64,000 bases of DNA from Sphingomonas daechungensis (GCF_014489495.1 NZ_CP060780.1:310001-374000); one strand, 5' to 3'; shown: positions 47,415 to 58,653, numbered from the stretch's first letter. Program-made: numbers and translations. The notes: a model not told the origin generated them from the sequence alone.

Positions 47415-47882
47415 TTATTCCTCCCCGGCACGGGAGGGGACCGGCCGCAGGCTGGTGGAGGGGCCCACGTCCGCGCTTGATACAATCCGGCGAATTACGG
47501 CGTCGAGATCTTCGAGAACGGCACGAGCCGGAATGCGCAGAACGCCAAAGCCTTCCCGGACGAGCAGCGCGTCGCGTGCAGCATCTCGCCGAGGCTGATC
47601 GCCAAAGCTATTCCCTTCTCCATCAACCTCCACGATCAAACGCCGGTCAAGACATGCAAAGTCCACCGCGATCGGACCGATCGGAAACTGACGCCTGAAC
47701 TTTAGTCCGTTCGGACGCTTTCGAAGAGCCTGCCACAGGAGAACCTCCGGCAAGGTCAGCTCTCGCCGCAGGCGGCGTGCGCGCTTAACCTGCTTGATTG
47801 GTGCGCGGAGGAGGCCTGGGCCCCTCCACCATGCTGCGCATGGTCCCCCTCCCGGTTCGGGAGGAATTTGCGTCATCTCCAT
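47415..47882 (-). CDS. DUF559 (Vsr-like endonuclease fold) protein within repeat-bounded unit
   Basis: A 155-residue frame. The core from about residue 32 to 138 is DUF559: RRLRRELTLPEVLLWQALR, FRRQFPIGPIAVDFACLDRR, and the catalytic-site region LIVEVDGEGNSFGDQP with RDALLVREGFGVLRIPA. The usual histidine after EVDG..H is asparagine here. The first 23 residues (MEMTQIPPEPGGGPCAAWWR) and last 16 (GPSTSLRPVPSRAGEE) are encoded by two 50-bp inverted copies of a hairpin repeat. So the true start may be inside, or the repeat-coded ends are translated. DUF559 proteins are predicted nucleases related to Vsr; function is not established. Confidence 0.8.
   Translation of the reverse strand: MEMTQIPPEPGGGPCAAWWRGPGLLRAPIKQVKRARRLRRELTLPEVLLWQALRKRPNGLKFRRQFPIGPIAVDFACLDRRLIVEVDGEGNSFGDQPRRDAARDALLVREGFGVLRIPARAVLEDLDAVIRRIVSSADVGPSTSLRPVPSRAGEE
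47417..47466 (+). repeat. DUF559-associated double-hairpin repeat, copy B (right end of the unit on the minus strand)
   Basis: ATTCCTCCCCGGCACGGGAG, then GGGGACC and a second hairpin closing GGTGGAGGGGCCC. It is the inverse partner of the copy at 47818-47867, one at each end of the DUF559 gene. Its GGGGAGGAAT end, read on the minus strand, is the ribosome-binding site of radA. Confidence 0.85.
47818..47867 (-). repeat. DUF559-associated double-hairpin repeat, copy C (left end of the unit on the minus strand)
   Basis: Read on the minus strand: ATTCCTCCC, a GAACC loop, GGGAGGGGG, then ACCATGC GCAGCATGGT and GGAGGGGCCC. Same length (50 bp) and architecture as copy B, opposite orientation. The first part of the DUF559 frame is read through it. 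Confidence 0.85.
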
Positions 47883-47921
47883 GCGTTCAGCGTACTAGAA
47901 CAAAGCACGAACGAGAAGCGC

Positions 47922-49656
47922 CTAAAATACCGCTTCCGCCTTGCTGCCCATCATCTGCTGGCGGACCAGCGGGATGGGTGGGCCGCCGAAGCTGAGGAAT
48001 TGGTCGTGGAAGTCCTTCCACGCCTTCTGCCCGCCACGGCTGGCCGTCCAGTCGTCGCGGAGCTTGCGGATCATCAGCTTGCCCATGGTGTAGTTGAGGT
48101 AGCCCGGATCGTACGTCCCGCGCGCCGCCTGCTGCTTCGCATTGCCCTCGTCCTGGTAGCATTCGTTGCGGAACAGGTCGTAGCTTTGCTGCTGGGTCAT
48201 CGATCCGGTGTGCATTCCGATTGAGGAAAGGAAGCGGCAGTCGCGCAGAAGCGCGTTCGAGATCTGGCCGATGAGAACCTCGTCCGTGCCGCCGCCGACA
48301 CCCGCCTGGCGCATCATCTCCTCGGTGTAGTGGCCCAGCCTTCGGCAAAGGCGTAACCGACGAACAGGCGGCCGAACATGTTCTTGGACCGGTTGGCGTG
48401 GAGGAAGTTGAGGAAGTGGCCCGGCCAAACCTCGTGCACCGATGTGAACAGGAGGTCCGACTTGCCCGGGATGTAGGCGTCCTGCATCGCCTTGGTCCAG
48501 GTCGGGTCCGGCGGCGCGATGTAATAGACGGACGGGAGGTTCTTTTCGTACGGCCCCGGGATGTTGATGTAGGCCGCGTTCTGCCGGTTGTAGGGCGGCG
48601 CTTCCTCGACCTTGGCCTCTTCCGGCCCGGGGATGCTGACGATGTTCTTGTCGATCAGGAACTGCTTCAGCATCGGCAGCTGCCGGCGGGCCTCGGCGAC
48701 CGGCCCGCCTTCGGGCTTGTCGGCATTCATCTTGTCCATGCAGGCCGGGATCGTCGCGCCGGGCGCGTAGCGGGCGCAGGCTTCCTTCAGCAGCTTCTGG
48801 TTGGACTCGAGGTCGGCTCGCCCGATCTTCTCGAGCTCCTCGACCGGCGTCGCCACCATTTCGGTGTCGGCCAGCATTCGCTGGTATTTGGCCTTGCCGA
48901 GCGCGAAGTTCGGCTTGGCGGACGAGCGCTGCCCTTCGACCCAGGCGACCGTCTCCTTCATCGCGGTCACGGCCTTGTCGGTCGCGGCCTGAAGCGCCTT
49001 CTGGTCCTCGTCGGTGCCGACGCCTTTCCACGCGGCCATGCCGTCGGCCGGATAATATTCGGCGAAGCCGCCGAACGCATTCTTGGCATAGTCGACGAAG
49101 CTGATCGGCATCGGGGTGCGGATGTTGGCGCGCATCTGCTCGGCGGCGCGCGGGACGTTCTCAAGGAACTTGATGTACGACCGCAGCCTCTGCTCCTCCG
49201 AAGCATAGGGCACGGTGATGTAAACCGAGGGTCAAGCGCGCCGAGGTAGGACGCAGGATTGGTGTGTGGCTGGTCGGCGCCTTCCGAGTCGATCCAGAAC
49301 AATTGGCCCTTGGCGACGGCGACGAGATAGTCGCGTTCGTATTGCTGTTCCTTCGTCAGCTTGTCGTTGCCGAACGCCTCGGCGTCGGTGATCGCCTTTT
49401 TCAGGCGGGCGACCTCGGCATCGATCCCGGCCTGCGAAAGATCGGAGATCTGCCCGTCGAATTCGTGGCGGCCCTGCGCGACGGCAAAGCCGGGATTGGC
49501 CTTGAAGGTCGCCTCGATGAAGCTGTTGACGAAGCCCGGCCAGTCGGCGGACGGCGTTGCCGCCGCAGTCCCCGCCTGATTGGAATTGTCCTGCACCTGG
49601 CAGCTCGCCAGAGCCACCGCCGCAACCGCAACCGAAGCGACCAGAATTCTTCGCAT
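47922..49656 (-). CDS. DUF885 family peptidase-like lipoprotein
   Basis: About 577 residues. Lipobox AVALASC after the start MRRILVASV. The family's HExxxGH variant is in SVHEVWPGHFLNFLHA; the second region is LFVGYAFAEGWA leading to HYTEEMM. C-terminal KLMIRKLRDDWTASRGG and SFGGPPIPLVRQQMM. Single-base losses near 48337 (between EGWA and HYTEE) and 49228. DUF885 proteins are predicted zinc peptidases active in the periplasm. Its end lies about 40 bases from the DUF559 unit. Confidence 0.85.
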
Positions 49657-49734
49657 GAATCTCTCTCCCTTGAGGGTGCATCGCGTAAAGCTCGCGCCGA
49701 ACAACAGCAAGCGCGGTGCGATTGCGCACCCGCC

Positions 49735-51025
49735 ATGCCGCCTCTAGGTGCAAGGCGTGATCCCTGCCCTTTGCGTATCGCGGACTACCGGTCCTACTGG
49801 TTTTCCCGCCTGGCCACGACCATTGCCCAGATGGCGATGGTCATCGTCATCGGCTGGCAGGTCTATGACATCGCCCGCGAGACGATGTCGATCCGCGATG
49901 CGGCGTTCCAGCTTGGCCTCGTCGGCCTGATCCAGTTCGTGCCCCTGTTCGTCCTGACGCCGATCAGCGGCTGGACCGCCGACCGGCTCGACCGCCGGTA
50001 CATCGCCCGGGCGGTTGTTTCGCTGGAGTTCGTCTGCGCGCTCATCCTGTTCTGGGCGACCTGGGCGGGTTCATCAGCATTCCCATCCTGTTCGGAGTCG
50101 CGGCGTTGCTTGGGGTTGCGCGAGCCTTCGCCGGTCCGGCGCTCGGAGCTTTGGCGCCGAACCTGGTTCCAAAGGAAATCCTGCCGCAGGCGATCGCCTT
50201 GAGCTCCGCCGCATGGCAGGCCGGCGCCATCGCCGGTCCGGCCCTCGGCGGCATCCTCTACGATTTCCACCCGCAGATCCCCTACGCCTTCAGTGCGATC
50301 CTGTTTGCCTTCGCCACGATCTGCCTGTTCACCATCGGCCCAATTGCGCGGGCGCCGCTCAAGCCTGGAAGCCCGATCAAGCAAATGGCGGACGGCCTCG
50401 CCTATGTTCGCCGCAACCGCCTGGTGCTCGGTGCGATCACGCTCGACCTTTTCGCTGTGCTCCTCGGCGGCGTGACGGCCATGCTGCCGGTCTATGCCCG
50501 CGACATCCTGCAGGTCGGCGCGGACGGGCTTGGGCCACTGCGCGCGGCGCCGGCCGTTGGAGCGACGCTTACCGCGATCTTCTTTTCCGTCCGGCCGTTG
50601 AAGACCGACGTCGGGGTCAAGATGCTGTCCGCAGTCATCGTCTTCGGCGCGGCGACCGCGATCTTCGGCTTTTCGACCAGCTACCCGCTGTCCCTGGCGA
50701 TGCTCGCGACGCTGGGAGCGGCGGACATGTTCTCGGTCTACATCCGCCAGTCGCTGATCCAGCTCCACACGCCCGACGAGATGCGCGGCCGCGTTTCCGC
50801 CGTGTCGACGCTGGCGATCTCGGCATCCAACGAGCTCGGCGAAACCCGCAGCGGGTTCACCGCCGCCTTGCTCGGTCCGGTCGCCGCGACGGTTGCGGGA
50901 GGTATCGCCGCAATCTGCGTCACCTTGATCTGGGCCGGACTGTTCCCGAGCTTCGCAAGGCGCGGACCTTCGAACTTCCAGAGCCTGCACCCGAAGAAGC
51001 AGACGTCGTCGCAAGTGGTGTATAG
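49735..51025 (+). CDS. MFS exporter (EntS/Bcr-like, frame broken)
   Basis: About 430 residues with 12 helices. RIADYRSYWFSRLATTIAQM and VPLFVLTPISGWTADRLDRR mark the first half, where the loop motif GWTADRLDRRY is the usual 2-3 loop. Single-base losses near 50068 (FWATWAG joins FISIPILFG) and 50960. It resembles exporters of the EntS/Bcr group; the cargo is unknown. It starts 78 bases from the DUF885 gene on the opposite strand. Confidence 0.8.
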
Positions 51026-51091
51026 GCGACCGCTTGCAAGACTGGATCATCGACCCGACCTAGCCGCCTCGACCCAAAGGAGACCCTCGGC

Positions 51092-52018
51092 ATGAAAGCC
51101 AACACCGTCCTCGAGACCATCGGCAATACGCCGCACATCCGCATCAACCGCCTGTTCGGCGACAAGGCGGAGGTCTGGATCAAGTCCGAGCGGTCGAACC
51201 CAGGCGCGTCGATCAAAGACCGCATCGCCCTCGCGATGGTCGAGGATGCAGAGCAGTCCGGCAAGCTGAAGCCGGGCGGCGTGATCGTCGAGCCGACCTC
51301 GGGCAACACCGGTATCGGCCTCGCCATGGTCGCCGCGGTCAAGGGCTATCGCCTGATCCTGGTCATGCCCGACAGCATGAGCATCGAGCGCCGCCGGCTG
51401 ATGCTTTCCTACGGTGCCGAGTTCGAACTGACACCGCGCGAAAAGGGCATGAAGGGATCGATCGCCCGCGCCCAGGAAATCATCGCATCGACGCCCAACT
51501 CGTGGATGCCGCAGCAGTTCGAAAATCCCGCGAACCTCGAAGTTCATCGCCGCACGACGGCGCAGGAAATCCTGCGCGATTTCGGCGACAGCCCTCCCGA
51601 TGTCCTGATCACCGGCGTCGGCACTGGCGGCCACATCACCGGCTGCGCCGACATCCTCAAGAAAGCCTGGCCGAACCTTAAGGTCTATGCGGTCGAGCCG
51701 ACCCTTTCGCCGGTCCTGTCCGGCGGCGATCCGGGCCCGCACCCCATCCAGGGAATCGGCGCGGGATTTATCCCTGCCATCATGGATACCAATTTGCTTG
51801 ACGGCGTAATCCAGGTGACCCCCGACGACGCGAAGGAAATGGCGCGGCGATCGGCGCGCGAAGAAGGGCTGCTGGTCGGCATTTCTTCCGGCGCGACGCT
51901 TGCGGCAATCAAGCAGAAGCTACCGGAATTGGGCGAGAATTCGCGAGTCCTGGGCTTCAACTACGACACCGGCGAGCGCTATTTGTCGGTCGCGGACTTC
52001 CTGCCTGAAGAAAAATAG
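51092..52018 (+). CDS. cysK: cysteine synthase A (O-acetylserine sulfhydrylase)
   Basis: Makes cysteine from O-acetylserine and sulfide with pyridoxal phosphate. 308 residues, intact. The PLP lysine is K42 in [12 protein letters not shown]; the substrate loop [13 protein letters not shown] and the phosphate-binding [10 protein letters not shown] follow. Ends [10 protein letters not shown]. Start ATG 51092 after AAAGGAGA. Stands alone. Confidence 0.95.
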   Translation: MKANTVLETIGNTPHIRINRLFGDKAEVWIKSERSNPGASIKDRIALAMVEDAEQSGKLKPGGVIVEPTSGNTGIGLAMVAAVKGYRLILVMPDSMSIERRRLMLSYGAEFELTPREKGMKGSIARAQEIIASTPNSWMPQQFENPANLEVHRRTTAQEILRDFGDSPPDVLITGVGTGGHITGCADILKKAWPNLKVYAVEPTLSPVLSGGDPGPHPIQGIGAGFIPAIMDTNLLDGVIQVTPDDAKEMARRSAREEGLLVGISSGATLAAIKQKLPELGENSRVLGFNYDTGERYLSVADFLPEEK

Positions 52019-52070
52019 TTAATCGCCGCTAACCACGTTTCTTACGCGGGCCATTAAGGCCTGCGGGCGT

Positions 52071-54805
52071 ATGGGCCTTTGCATCAAGCGGGACGATCCC
52101 GCAGCAAAGGCCCAGGAATGCGCAGAGCTCGCTTCGCAAGAGCAGTTGAAAAAACCGGATCGCAGAAGACCAGCATCTCGATCAGCGAGGCGCTGTGGTT
52201 CGGCCTTCGCTCTCCCGAGACGAGTGACGAAGCATCGCTGTCGGATTGGCGAGTCACGGGCCTGGAGCTCGTGCCGGTCCTCCTTGGCGTGACTCACATT
52301 CTCGTCACCAGCGCTTGCATGTTCCTGTTCAAATCGCGCGGTGTCGGCCTGTCGGCGGACAACCCCATCATTCCTGCCGCGCTAGCCATCCTTATCGACG
52401 TCCTGGCGGCCGCCGTCCTCTACAACCGCAAGCGGCTCAACATTCCTTCCCACGCAGTCGTTCGCGGCCTGTGTGTGTATTTGACCGTCGCCGGCCTGAT
52501 CTGGACCTGGTTTGGCTGGGCGATCCAGGACGACAGCTTCCTCTATCCGATGGCGGCTGCACCGATCGCGATGAGCGCCGGAATCGCGATGGGCGCGGTC
52601 GTGTCGATCCAGTCGCCGCCGTTGATCATCGTCAACATGATTACCTCGGCCTTCGCCGCTGTCGCGCTGTCCGAGGGTTCGCTGGTGCCGCTGGCAGTTG
52701 CCGCTCTGTCGCTGACCCTGGTCGCATACAGCATCGCCGGATCGCGCTCGTTCATCGCCGCCGGCCGGAAGCGGCTCAACCTCGACGCAGAAGCGCGCAA
52801 GGCGCTCAACTTCGTCGAGGAATTCGAGAACAGCGGGCGCGGCTGGTTCTGGGAAACCAATGGCGAGGGCACCCTTTCCTACGTGTCGCAGCAGCTTGCC
52901 GACGACTTCCAGTGCGAAGCGCCCGAACTTCTCGGCCGCCAGTTCACCGATCTGCTGTCGGTCGACACCAGCTCCGGAGCGAACGAGGAACGCAAGACTT
53001 TGGGCTTCCATCTGTCGGCGCGCTTCCCCTTCTCGGACGTGATCGTCAGCGCCGCCAGCGACGAGGACATTCACTGGTCGCTGTCGGGCAACCCCATTTT
53101 CGACGAGCGCGGCCGCTTCCTTGGCTTCCGCGGCATCGGCACCGACCTCACCGAGCAGCGCCGTTCCGAGCAGGAAATTACTCGCCTGGCACGCTTCGAT
53201 TCGCTGACAGGCCTGCCGAACCGAGCAATGATGCGCCAGACTCTCGACGAGGCGCTGCGCAACGCGACGAACCGGCAGAAGGGCTGCGCGCTCTTCCTCA
53301 TCGACCTCGATCGATTCAAGAACGTCAACGACACACTCGGCCACCCGGTTGGCGACGCACTCCTGCGACAGGTCGCCGATCGCCTGAAATCGGTGATGGG
53401 CGAGCACGGGCAGGTTGGGCGCCTTGGCGGCGACGAATTCAAGGCGGTGCTACCGGGAACGGTCGACATCGGGCTGCTGGAATCGCTCGCCCGAACCCTG
53501 ATCGAGCAGGTCTCGCGCCCCTACAGCATCGAAGGTCACCGCGTGGTGATCGGTGCGTCGGTCGGCATTTCGATCGGCGACCCGGGCCGCTGCACCGCCG
53601 ACAGCCTCGTCCGCGACGCCGACCTTGCGCTCTATGCGGCGAAGGGTGCGGGACGCGGCAAGCATTGCTTCTACGAAGCCTCGATGCACTCCGAAGCGTC
53701 AGACCGCCAGGTGCTCGAAAACGACTTGCGGCAGGCGATCGACAAGGGCGAGCTTTGGGTCGCCTACCAACCTATCGTCAGCGCGGCCGGTGAAGACGTC
53801 TGTGGCTTCGAGGCCTTGGTGCGCTGGAACCATCCTCTGCGCGGCAAGATCTCGCCCGAAAAGTTCATCCCGCTCGCCGAGGAATGCGGCCTCATCGGCC
53901 GGATTGGCACCTGGGTGCTGGAAACGGCGCTGGAGGAAGCGTCCAAGTGGCCGGACTCAGTGCGGATCGCCATCAACCTGTCGCCGATCCAGTTCAACGA
54001 CCCCAACATCGTCGAGATCGTCTCGAACGCCATTGCGCGCACCAATGTCCGCGCGAGCCGGGTGGAGCTGGAGATCACCGAGGGCGTGTTCCTTGCCGAG
54101 GGCGACACCACCGATGAAACGTTCGCCAAGCTCAAGGACCTCGGCGTTCGCCTCGCGCTGGACGATTTCGGAACGGGCTATTCCTCGCTCGGCTATTTGA
54201 AGAAGGCGCCGTTCGACAAGATCAAGATCGACCAGAGCTTCGTTCGCGGCGCCGCGTCCACAACCAGTCGCAACAGCGCCATCATCCGCGCCATTGTGAC
54301 ATTGGCCGAGAGCCTGCAGATGGACACCTGCGCCGAGGGCGTCGAAACTCACGACGACCTCCAGCTGATCCGCGAGCTTGGCGTCAGCCACGTGCAGGGC
54401 TTCATCTTCGGCCGGCCGGTCGAAGGCCTCGAAGCCCGCGAGCTTGCGGCGAAGGCGGTAGTCGTCGCCGACGGCTTCCAGTGCCTTCGCGAGCCGCGCC
54501 AGCGCCTGATGCGCCGCGCGATGGCGTCGATCGACGGCAAGGTTCAGGAAGTCCGCCTGCGCAACATCTCGATCATGGGCGCGCTGGTCGAGTGCGACGT
54601 ATCCGTCGCTCCGGGCACGCGCGTTGCGATGGATATCGTCGGCGCCGGTCCGGTCGAGGGCATCGTACGCTGGGCGCAGGCCGGCAAGTTCGGCCTGCAG
54701 TTCACGAACGCGTTCCAGATGTCGCGGCTGGCTCCGAAGAAGCAGAAGCTCAACGACGTCCAGATGCTTTCGCCCTGGTACGTCGAGAAGAAGGCGTCCG
54801 CCTAG
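52071..54805 (+). CDS. diguanylate cyclase/phosphodiesterase with PAS, GGDEF, EAL and PilZ domains
   Basis: About 912 residues. Order: N-terminal cytoplasmic part, about six membrane helices (residues 50-210), a PAS-like sensor domain ([20 protein letters not shown]), GGDEF ([13 protein letters not shown], motif intact), EAL ([12 protein letters not shown], with [10 protein letters not shown] and [13 protein letters not shown]), and PilZ at the end ([18 protein letters not shown], with the PilZ arginines). It could make, break and bind c-di-GMP. The start is uncertain: ATG 52071 gives [20 protein letters not shown], which joins the main frame if one A is added in the A6 run near 52153. Confidence 0.92.
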
Positions 54806-56598
54806 AACGCCTCTTCCGGGAGCTTCATCACGGCTTCCGCACCCGCTTCCACCTGACGACGCAGCGATCCGGCCAGCGGAAGCTCGCGCTCGGCGTAGAA
54901 GCGGGCGGTGATCAGCTTGGCCTCGTGAAAGTCGCGGTCGGCTGACCCGTTGGCGGCGAGCGGTCCCGAAACCTGGACCATCTTCAGCCACATCCAGCCG
55001 AGGACGACGAGGCCCATCAGCTTCATGTACGCATAGGCGCCCGCGCCGGCATTGTCGGGGTCGGCCATGCCGTTCTGGGCCAGCCACATGGTCGCGCGCT
55101 GAAGCTCACCGACCGCAGGCTCGAGCGCCGCACCCATCCCAGCCGGATCGCCGGCTGCCTTGGCCGCCGCAATGTCCTCGGCCAACGCCGCGAACAAAGC
55201 GCGGACCGCGCGGCCGCCGTTCTGCGCCAGCTTGCGGCCGACGAGGTCCATCGCCTGGATGCCGTTGGTGCCCTCGTAAATCTGGGCGATGCGGGCGTCG
55301 CGGACGAACTGCTCCATGCCATGCTCGCGGATGTAGCCGTGACCGCCGAACACCTGCTGGCCGAGCACCGCAGCCTCGAAGCCCTTGTCGGTGAGATAGC
55401 CCTTGATGACCGGGGTGATCAGAGAGACGAGATCGTCCGCCGCCTCACGCTCTTCCTCGGTCGCCGCTTTCCGCGAAAGGTCGACCTGGAGCGCGCCCCA
55501 CAGGATTAGCGCCCGCGCCGCCTGGTTGAAGGTCCGCATCTCCATCAGCATCCGCCGCACGTCCGGGTGGACGAACAAGGGATCGGCCTTGGCGTTCTGA
55601 TCCCAAGCGTCCTTGTGGAGGCCGCGGCCCTGCCGCCGCTCGCGAGCGTAAGTGACGGCGTTCTGGTAAGCGACCTCGCCCTGCGCAAGACCCTGGAGGC
55701 CGACGCCGAGGCGCGCGGCGTTCATCATGATGAACATCGCCGCAAGGCCCTTCTCCGCCTCACCGACGAGATAGCCCTTGGCGCCGTCGTAATTCATCAC
55801 GCAGGTCGAATTGCCGTGGATGCCCATCTTCTTTTCGAGAGAGCCGCAGCTGACCTTGTTGCGCTCGCCGAGCGATCCGTCGTCGTTGACGAGGAACTTC
55901 GGAACGAGGAACAGCGAAATGCCTTTCACATTGTCCGGCGCGCCCGCGATCTTGGCGATCACCATGTGGATGATGTTCTCGCTAAGGTCGTGCTCGCCCG
56001 AAGAGATGAAAATCTTGGTGCCGGTCAGCGAATAGGTGCCGTCCGGGTTCGGGTCGGCGCGGGTCTTGAGCAAGCCGAGGTCGGTTCCGCAATGCGGCTC
56101 GGTCAGGTTCATCGTGCCGGTCCAGCGGCCCGAGACCATGTTCGGAAGGTACTTCGCCTTCTGCTCGTCGGTGCCCTTTACCAGCAACGCGGCGATCGCG
56201 CCCTGGGTCAGGCCGTTGTACATTTCGAAGCTGTGGTTGGCCGAGCAGAGGAACTCGGAAATCGCGGTCGACACCACGTGCGGCATGCCCTGTCCGCCGA
56301 ACTCTTCAGGCGCCGACAGCGTCGTCCAGCCATTGGCGACGAACTGGTCCCAGGCGTCCTTAAAACCTGGAGGCGTGGTCACCGACCCATCGTCGTTGCG
56401 GTGGCAGCCTTCCTCGTCGCCGACGCGGTTCAGCGGCTGAAGCACTTCCTCGCAGAACTTGCCGCCTTCCTCCAGGACCGCCTGCACCAGGTCCGGAGTC
56501 GCATTCGCGAAGCCCGGCAGGTTCGAGTAGCGGCCGATCTGCAGCACGTCCTCGAGGATGAAACGCGTTTCGCGCACGGGCGCTGTGTAGGTCGGCAT
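54802..56598 (-). CDS. acyl-CoA dehydrogenase (long, C-terminal-extended form)
   Basis: 598 residues, intact. FAD-dependent first step of acyl-CoA beta-oxidation. ACAD signatures: [50 protein letters not shown], and the catalytic glutamate region [16 protein letters not shown]. The extra C-terminal domain of about 120 residues matches the ACAD C-terminal-extension group seen near DmdC-type enzymes. It lies directly after the MerR regulator gene (2-base gap), so that regulator may control it. Probably fatty-acid or branched-chain acyl degradation. Confidence 0.92.
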   Translation of the reverse strand: MPTYTAPVRETRFILEDVLQIGRYSNLPGFANATPDLVQAVLEEGGKFCEEVLQPLNRVGDEEGCHRNDDGSVTTPPGFKDAWDQFVANGWTTLSAPEEFGGQGMPHVVSTAISEFLCSANHSFEMYNGLTQGAIAALLVKGTDEQKAKYLPNMVSGRWTGTMNLTEPHCGTDLGLLKTRADPNPDGTYSLTGTKIFISSGEHDLSENIIHMVIAKIAGAPDNVKGISLFLVPKFLVNDDGSLGERNKVSCGSLEKKMGIHGNSTCVMNYDGAKGYLVGEAEKGLAAMFIMMNAARLGVGLQGLAQGEVAYQNAVTYARERRQGRGLHKDAWDQNAKADPLFVHPDVRRMLMEMRTFNQAARALILWGALQVDLSRKAATEEEREAADDLVSLITPVIKGYLTDKGFEAAVLGQQVFGGHGYIREHGMEQFVRDARIAQIYEGTNGIQAMDLVGRKLAQNGGRAVRALFAALAEDIAAAKAAGDPAGMGAALEPAVGELQRATMWLAQNGMADPDNAGAGAYAYMKLMGLVVLGWMWLKMVQVSGPLAANGSADRDFHEAKLITARFYAERELPLAGSLRRQVEAGAEAVMKLPEEAF

Positions 56599-56600
56599 GT

Positions 56601-56987
56601 CTAGCTGTCCTTTGTCAGGCGGTCGTCGAGGAAGACGCAGAACTCTTCGAGCTCCGCGAGGGTGGCGTCGATGTCCTTCTTCTGGCGATGAAGCGCGTCG
56701 ATGCGATCCCGGCAGCGATCGCGGGTCGCGAGCATCTGCGTGTGCTGCTGGTCGCCGATATCGTAGAGGTCGAGCAGTTCGCGAATGTCGTTGAGGCTGA
56801 AGCCAACCGACTTTCCGCGCAGGATCCAGGTCAGGCGCGCGCGGTCGCGGTCGGTGTAAAGCCGAGTCGTCCCACGCCGTTCGGGCGCAATCAGCTCTTC
56901 GTCTTCGTAGAATCGAAGCGCACGAGCGGTGACGCTGTAGTCGTCACACATCTCCCCGATCGAATAGTAACGCCTCTCCGCGTCCAT
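56601..56987 (-). CDS. MerR family transcriptional regulator (LiuR/acyl-CoA-linked type)
   Basis: 128 residues: N-terminal HTH ([40 protein letters not shown]), a connector helix and a coiled-coil dimer region ([20 protein letters not shown]). The FYEDEELI..R element is typical. No metal-binding cysteines at the C-terminus, as in the organic-acid-sensing LiuR group. It is followed by the acyl-CoA dehydrogenase gene and preceded by a palindrome at 57002-57017. It probably represses that gene. Confidence 0.88.
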   Translation of the reverse strand: MDAERRYYSIGEMCDDYSVTARALRFYEDEELIAPERRGTTRLYTDRDRARLTWILRGKSVGFSLNDIRELLDLYDIGDQQHTQMLATRDRCRDRIDALHRQKKDIDATLAELEEFCVFLDDRLTKDS

Positions 56988-57001
56988 GCGGCGGCCTATG
57001 C

Positions 57002-57017
57002 TTTACGTTCACGTAAA
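57002..57017. promoter_or_regulatory. inverted repeat TTTACG-N4-CGTAAA (candidate MerR/LiuR operator)
   Basis: TTTACG (57002-57007), TTCA, CGTAAA (57012-57017), 14 bases upstream of the regulator gene's start. LiuR-type MerR proteins are known to bind imperfect palindromes of this kind, close to TTTACGT-ACGTAAA. It would serve autoregulation and control of the acyl-CoA dehydrogenase. Confidence 0.6.
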
Positions 57018-57116
57018 CGTCAACTCCCGTGAGGATTTCATTTCAACGGTCGGCGGGGGCGACAAACGAAAAGGTGACACCTATATGACGGGCCTTAGCA
57101 GCGCTGGCCGGGAACG

Positions 57117-58571
57117 ATGCTGACCACAAATCCTTTTGAGTCCCTCGACGGGACAAACTGCACGAAGAGTGCGGAATCTTCGGCATCTGGGGTGCCGACA
57201 ACGCCGCGAGCTTCGTTGCTCTTGGGCTTCACGCCCTCCAGCATCGCGGCCAGGAGGCGGCAGGCGTCACCAGCTATGATGGTGCGCATTTCCACTCCCA
57301 CCGCGCGATGGGCCACGTCGCCGGCAACTTCGACCGCGACGAGGTCATGCGCAGGCTGCCCGGTCGTGCCGCGATCGGTCATGTTCGCTATTCGACCACC
57401 GGCGAGACGGCGCTGCGCAACGTCCAGCCGCTTTACGCCGAGCTGAACGATGGAGGCTTCGCGGTCGGCCACAACGGCAATCTTTCGAACGCGATGAAGC
57501 TGCGGCGCACGCTCAACCGCCGCGGATCCATCTTCCAGTCAACCAGCGACACCGAGGTGATTATCCACCTCGTCGCCACCTCGCAGGCCGCAAGCCCGAC
57601 CGACCGCCTGATCGATGCGCTGAAGCAGATCGAAGGCGCGTATTCGCTCGTCGTGCTGACCGAGGAGGGCCTGATCGCCTGCCGCGACCCGCTCGGCATT
57701 CGCCCGCTGGTGATGGGAAAGCTTGGCGAAGCCACCATCTTCGCGTCCGAGACTGTCGCGCTGGACGTGATCGGCGCAAGCTTCATCCGCGAGATCGATC
57801 CGGGCGAGCTGGTCATCGTCAACGGCAGCGGAATCCGCTCCTTCTGCCCGTTCGCGAAGGCAGACCCCGCCCTGTATCTTCGAGCACGTCTATTTCTCGC
57901 GGCCGGACTCCATCGCCGACGGCACCTCCGTCTACGAAGTGCGCAAGCGGATTGGCGCTGAGCTTTCGCGCGAAGCACCTGTCGAGGCTGACCTGGTCGT
58001 TCCTGTTCCCGACAGCGGCGTTCCGGCAGCCATCGGCTACAGCCAGGAGAGCGGAATCCCGTTCGAGCTGGGAATCATCCGCTCGCACTATGTCGGCCGG
58101 ACCTTCATCCAGCCGAGCCAGGAAGTCCGCCACCTCGGCGTGAAGCTGAAGCACAATGCCAATTCGGCGCTCATTCGCGGCAAGCGCGTCGTATTGATCG
58201 ACGACAGCATCGTTCGCGGCACGACCAGCGTGAAGATCGTGCAGATGATGCGCGACGCCGGTGCCCGTGAAGTGCACATGCGCATCGCCTCGCCGCCAAC
58301 CAAGTTCAGCTGCTTCTACGGCGTCGACACGCCCGAGCGCGCCAAGCTGCTCGCCGCACAGATGAGCGTCGAGGCGATGGCCGATTACATCAACGCCGAC
58401 AGCCTGGCGTTCATTTCGATCGATGGCCTCTATCGCGCGCTCGGCGACAATCGCGACCCGGCGCAGCCGCAGCGTTGCGATGCCTGCTTCACCGGCGATT
58501 ACCCCACACGCCTGACCGACGTCGAAGAGAACGACCCGGCCGCGACGCTGGCTTTGGCCGCGGCGCGCTAA
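57117..58571 (+). CDS. purF: amidophosphoribosyltransferase
   Basis: First committed step of purine synthesis, transferring glutamine nitrogen to PRPP. About 485 residues. The repaired N-terminus is MLTTNPFESLDGDKLHEE; the exposed catalytic Cys follows in CGIFGIWGADNAAS after a propeptide. The PRPP-binding motif is VVLIDDSIVRGTTSVKI. The end CDACFTGDYPTRLTDVE has cysteines that can bind a cluster. One G is missing near 57150 and two Cs near 57872 (ADPAPCIFEHVYF). The ends are otherwise as expected. Confidence 0.95.
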
Positions 58572-58573
58572 TT

Positions 58574-58646
58574 CGTCATTGCGAGCGAAGCGAAGCAATC
58601 CAGCGCGAAAGTGGATTGCTTCGTCGCTTCGCTCCTCGCAATGACG
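58574..58646. repeat. dispersed hairpin repeat, family CGTCATTGCGAG (copy 2)
   Basis: The same 12-base ends as the copy at 44783-44857 (CGTCATTGCGAG ... CTCGCAATGACG), 73 bp, with GAAGCAATCCAGC and GTGGATTGCTTCG pairing inside. It separates purF from the following short-chain dehydrogenase gene. Confidence 0.85.
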
Positions 58647-58653
58647 GCAACCT

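Noticed and set aside
49863..51050. 395-codon frame on the minus strand
   Set aside because: Opposite the MFS exporter, with repetitive polar composition expected from the complement of a membrane protein gene.
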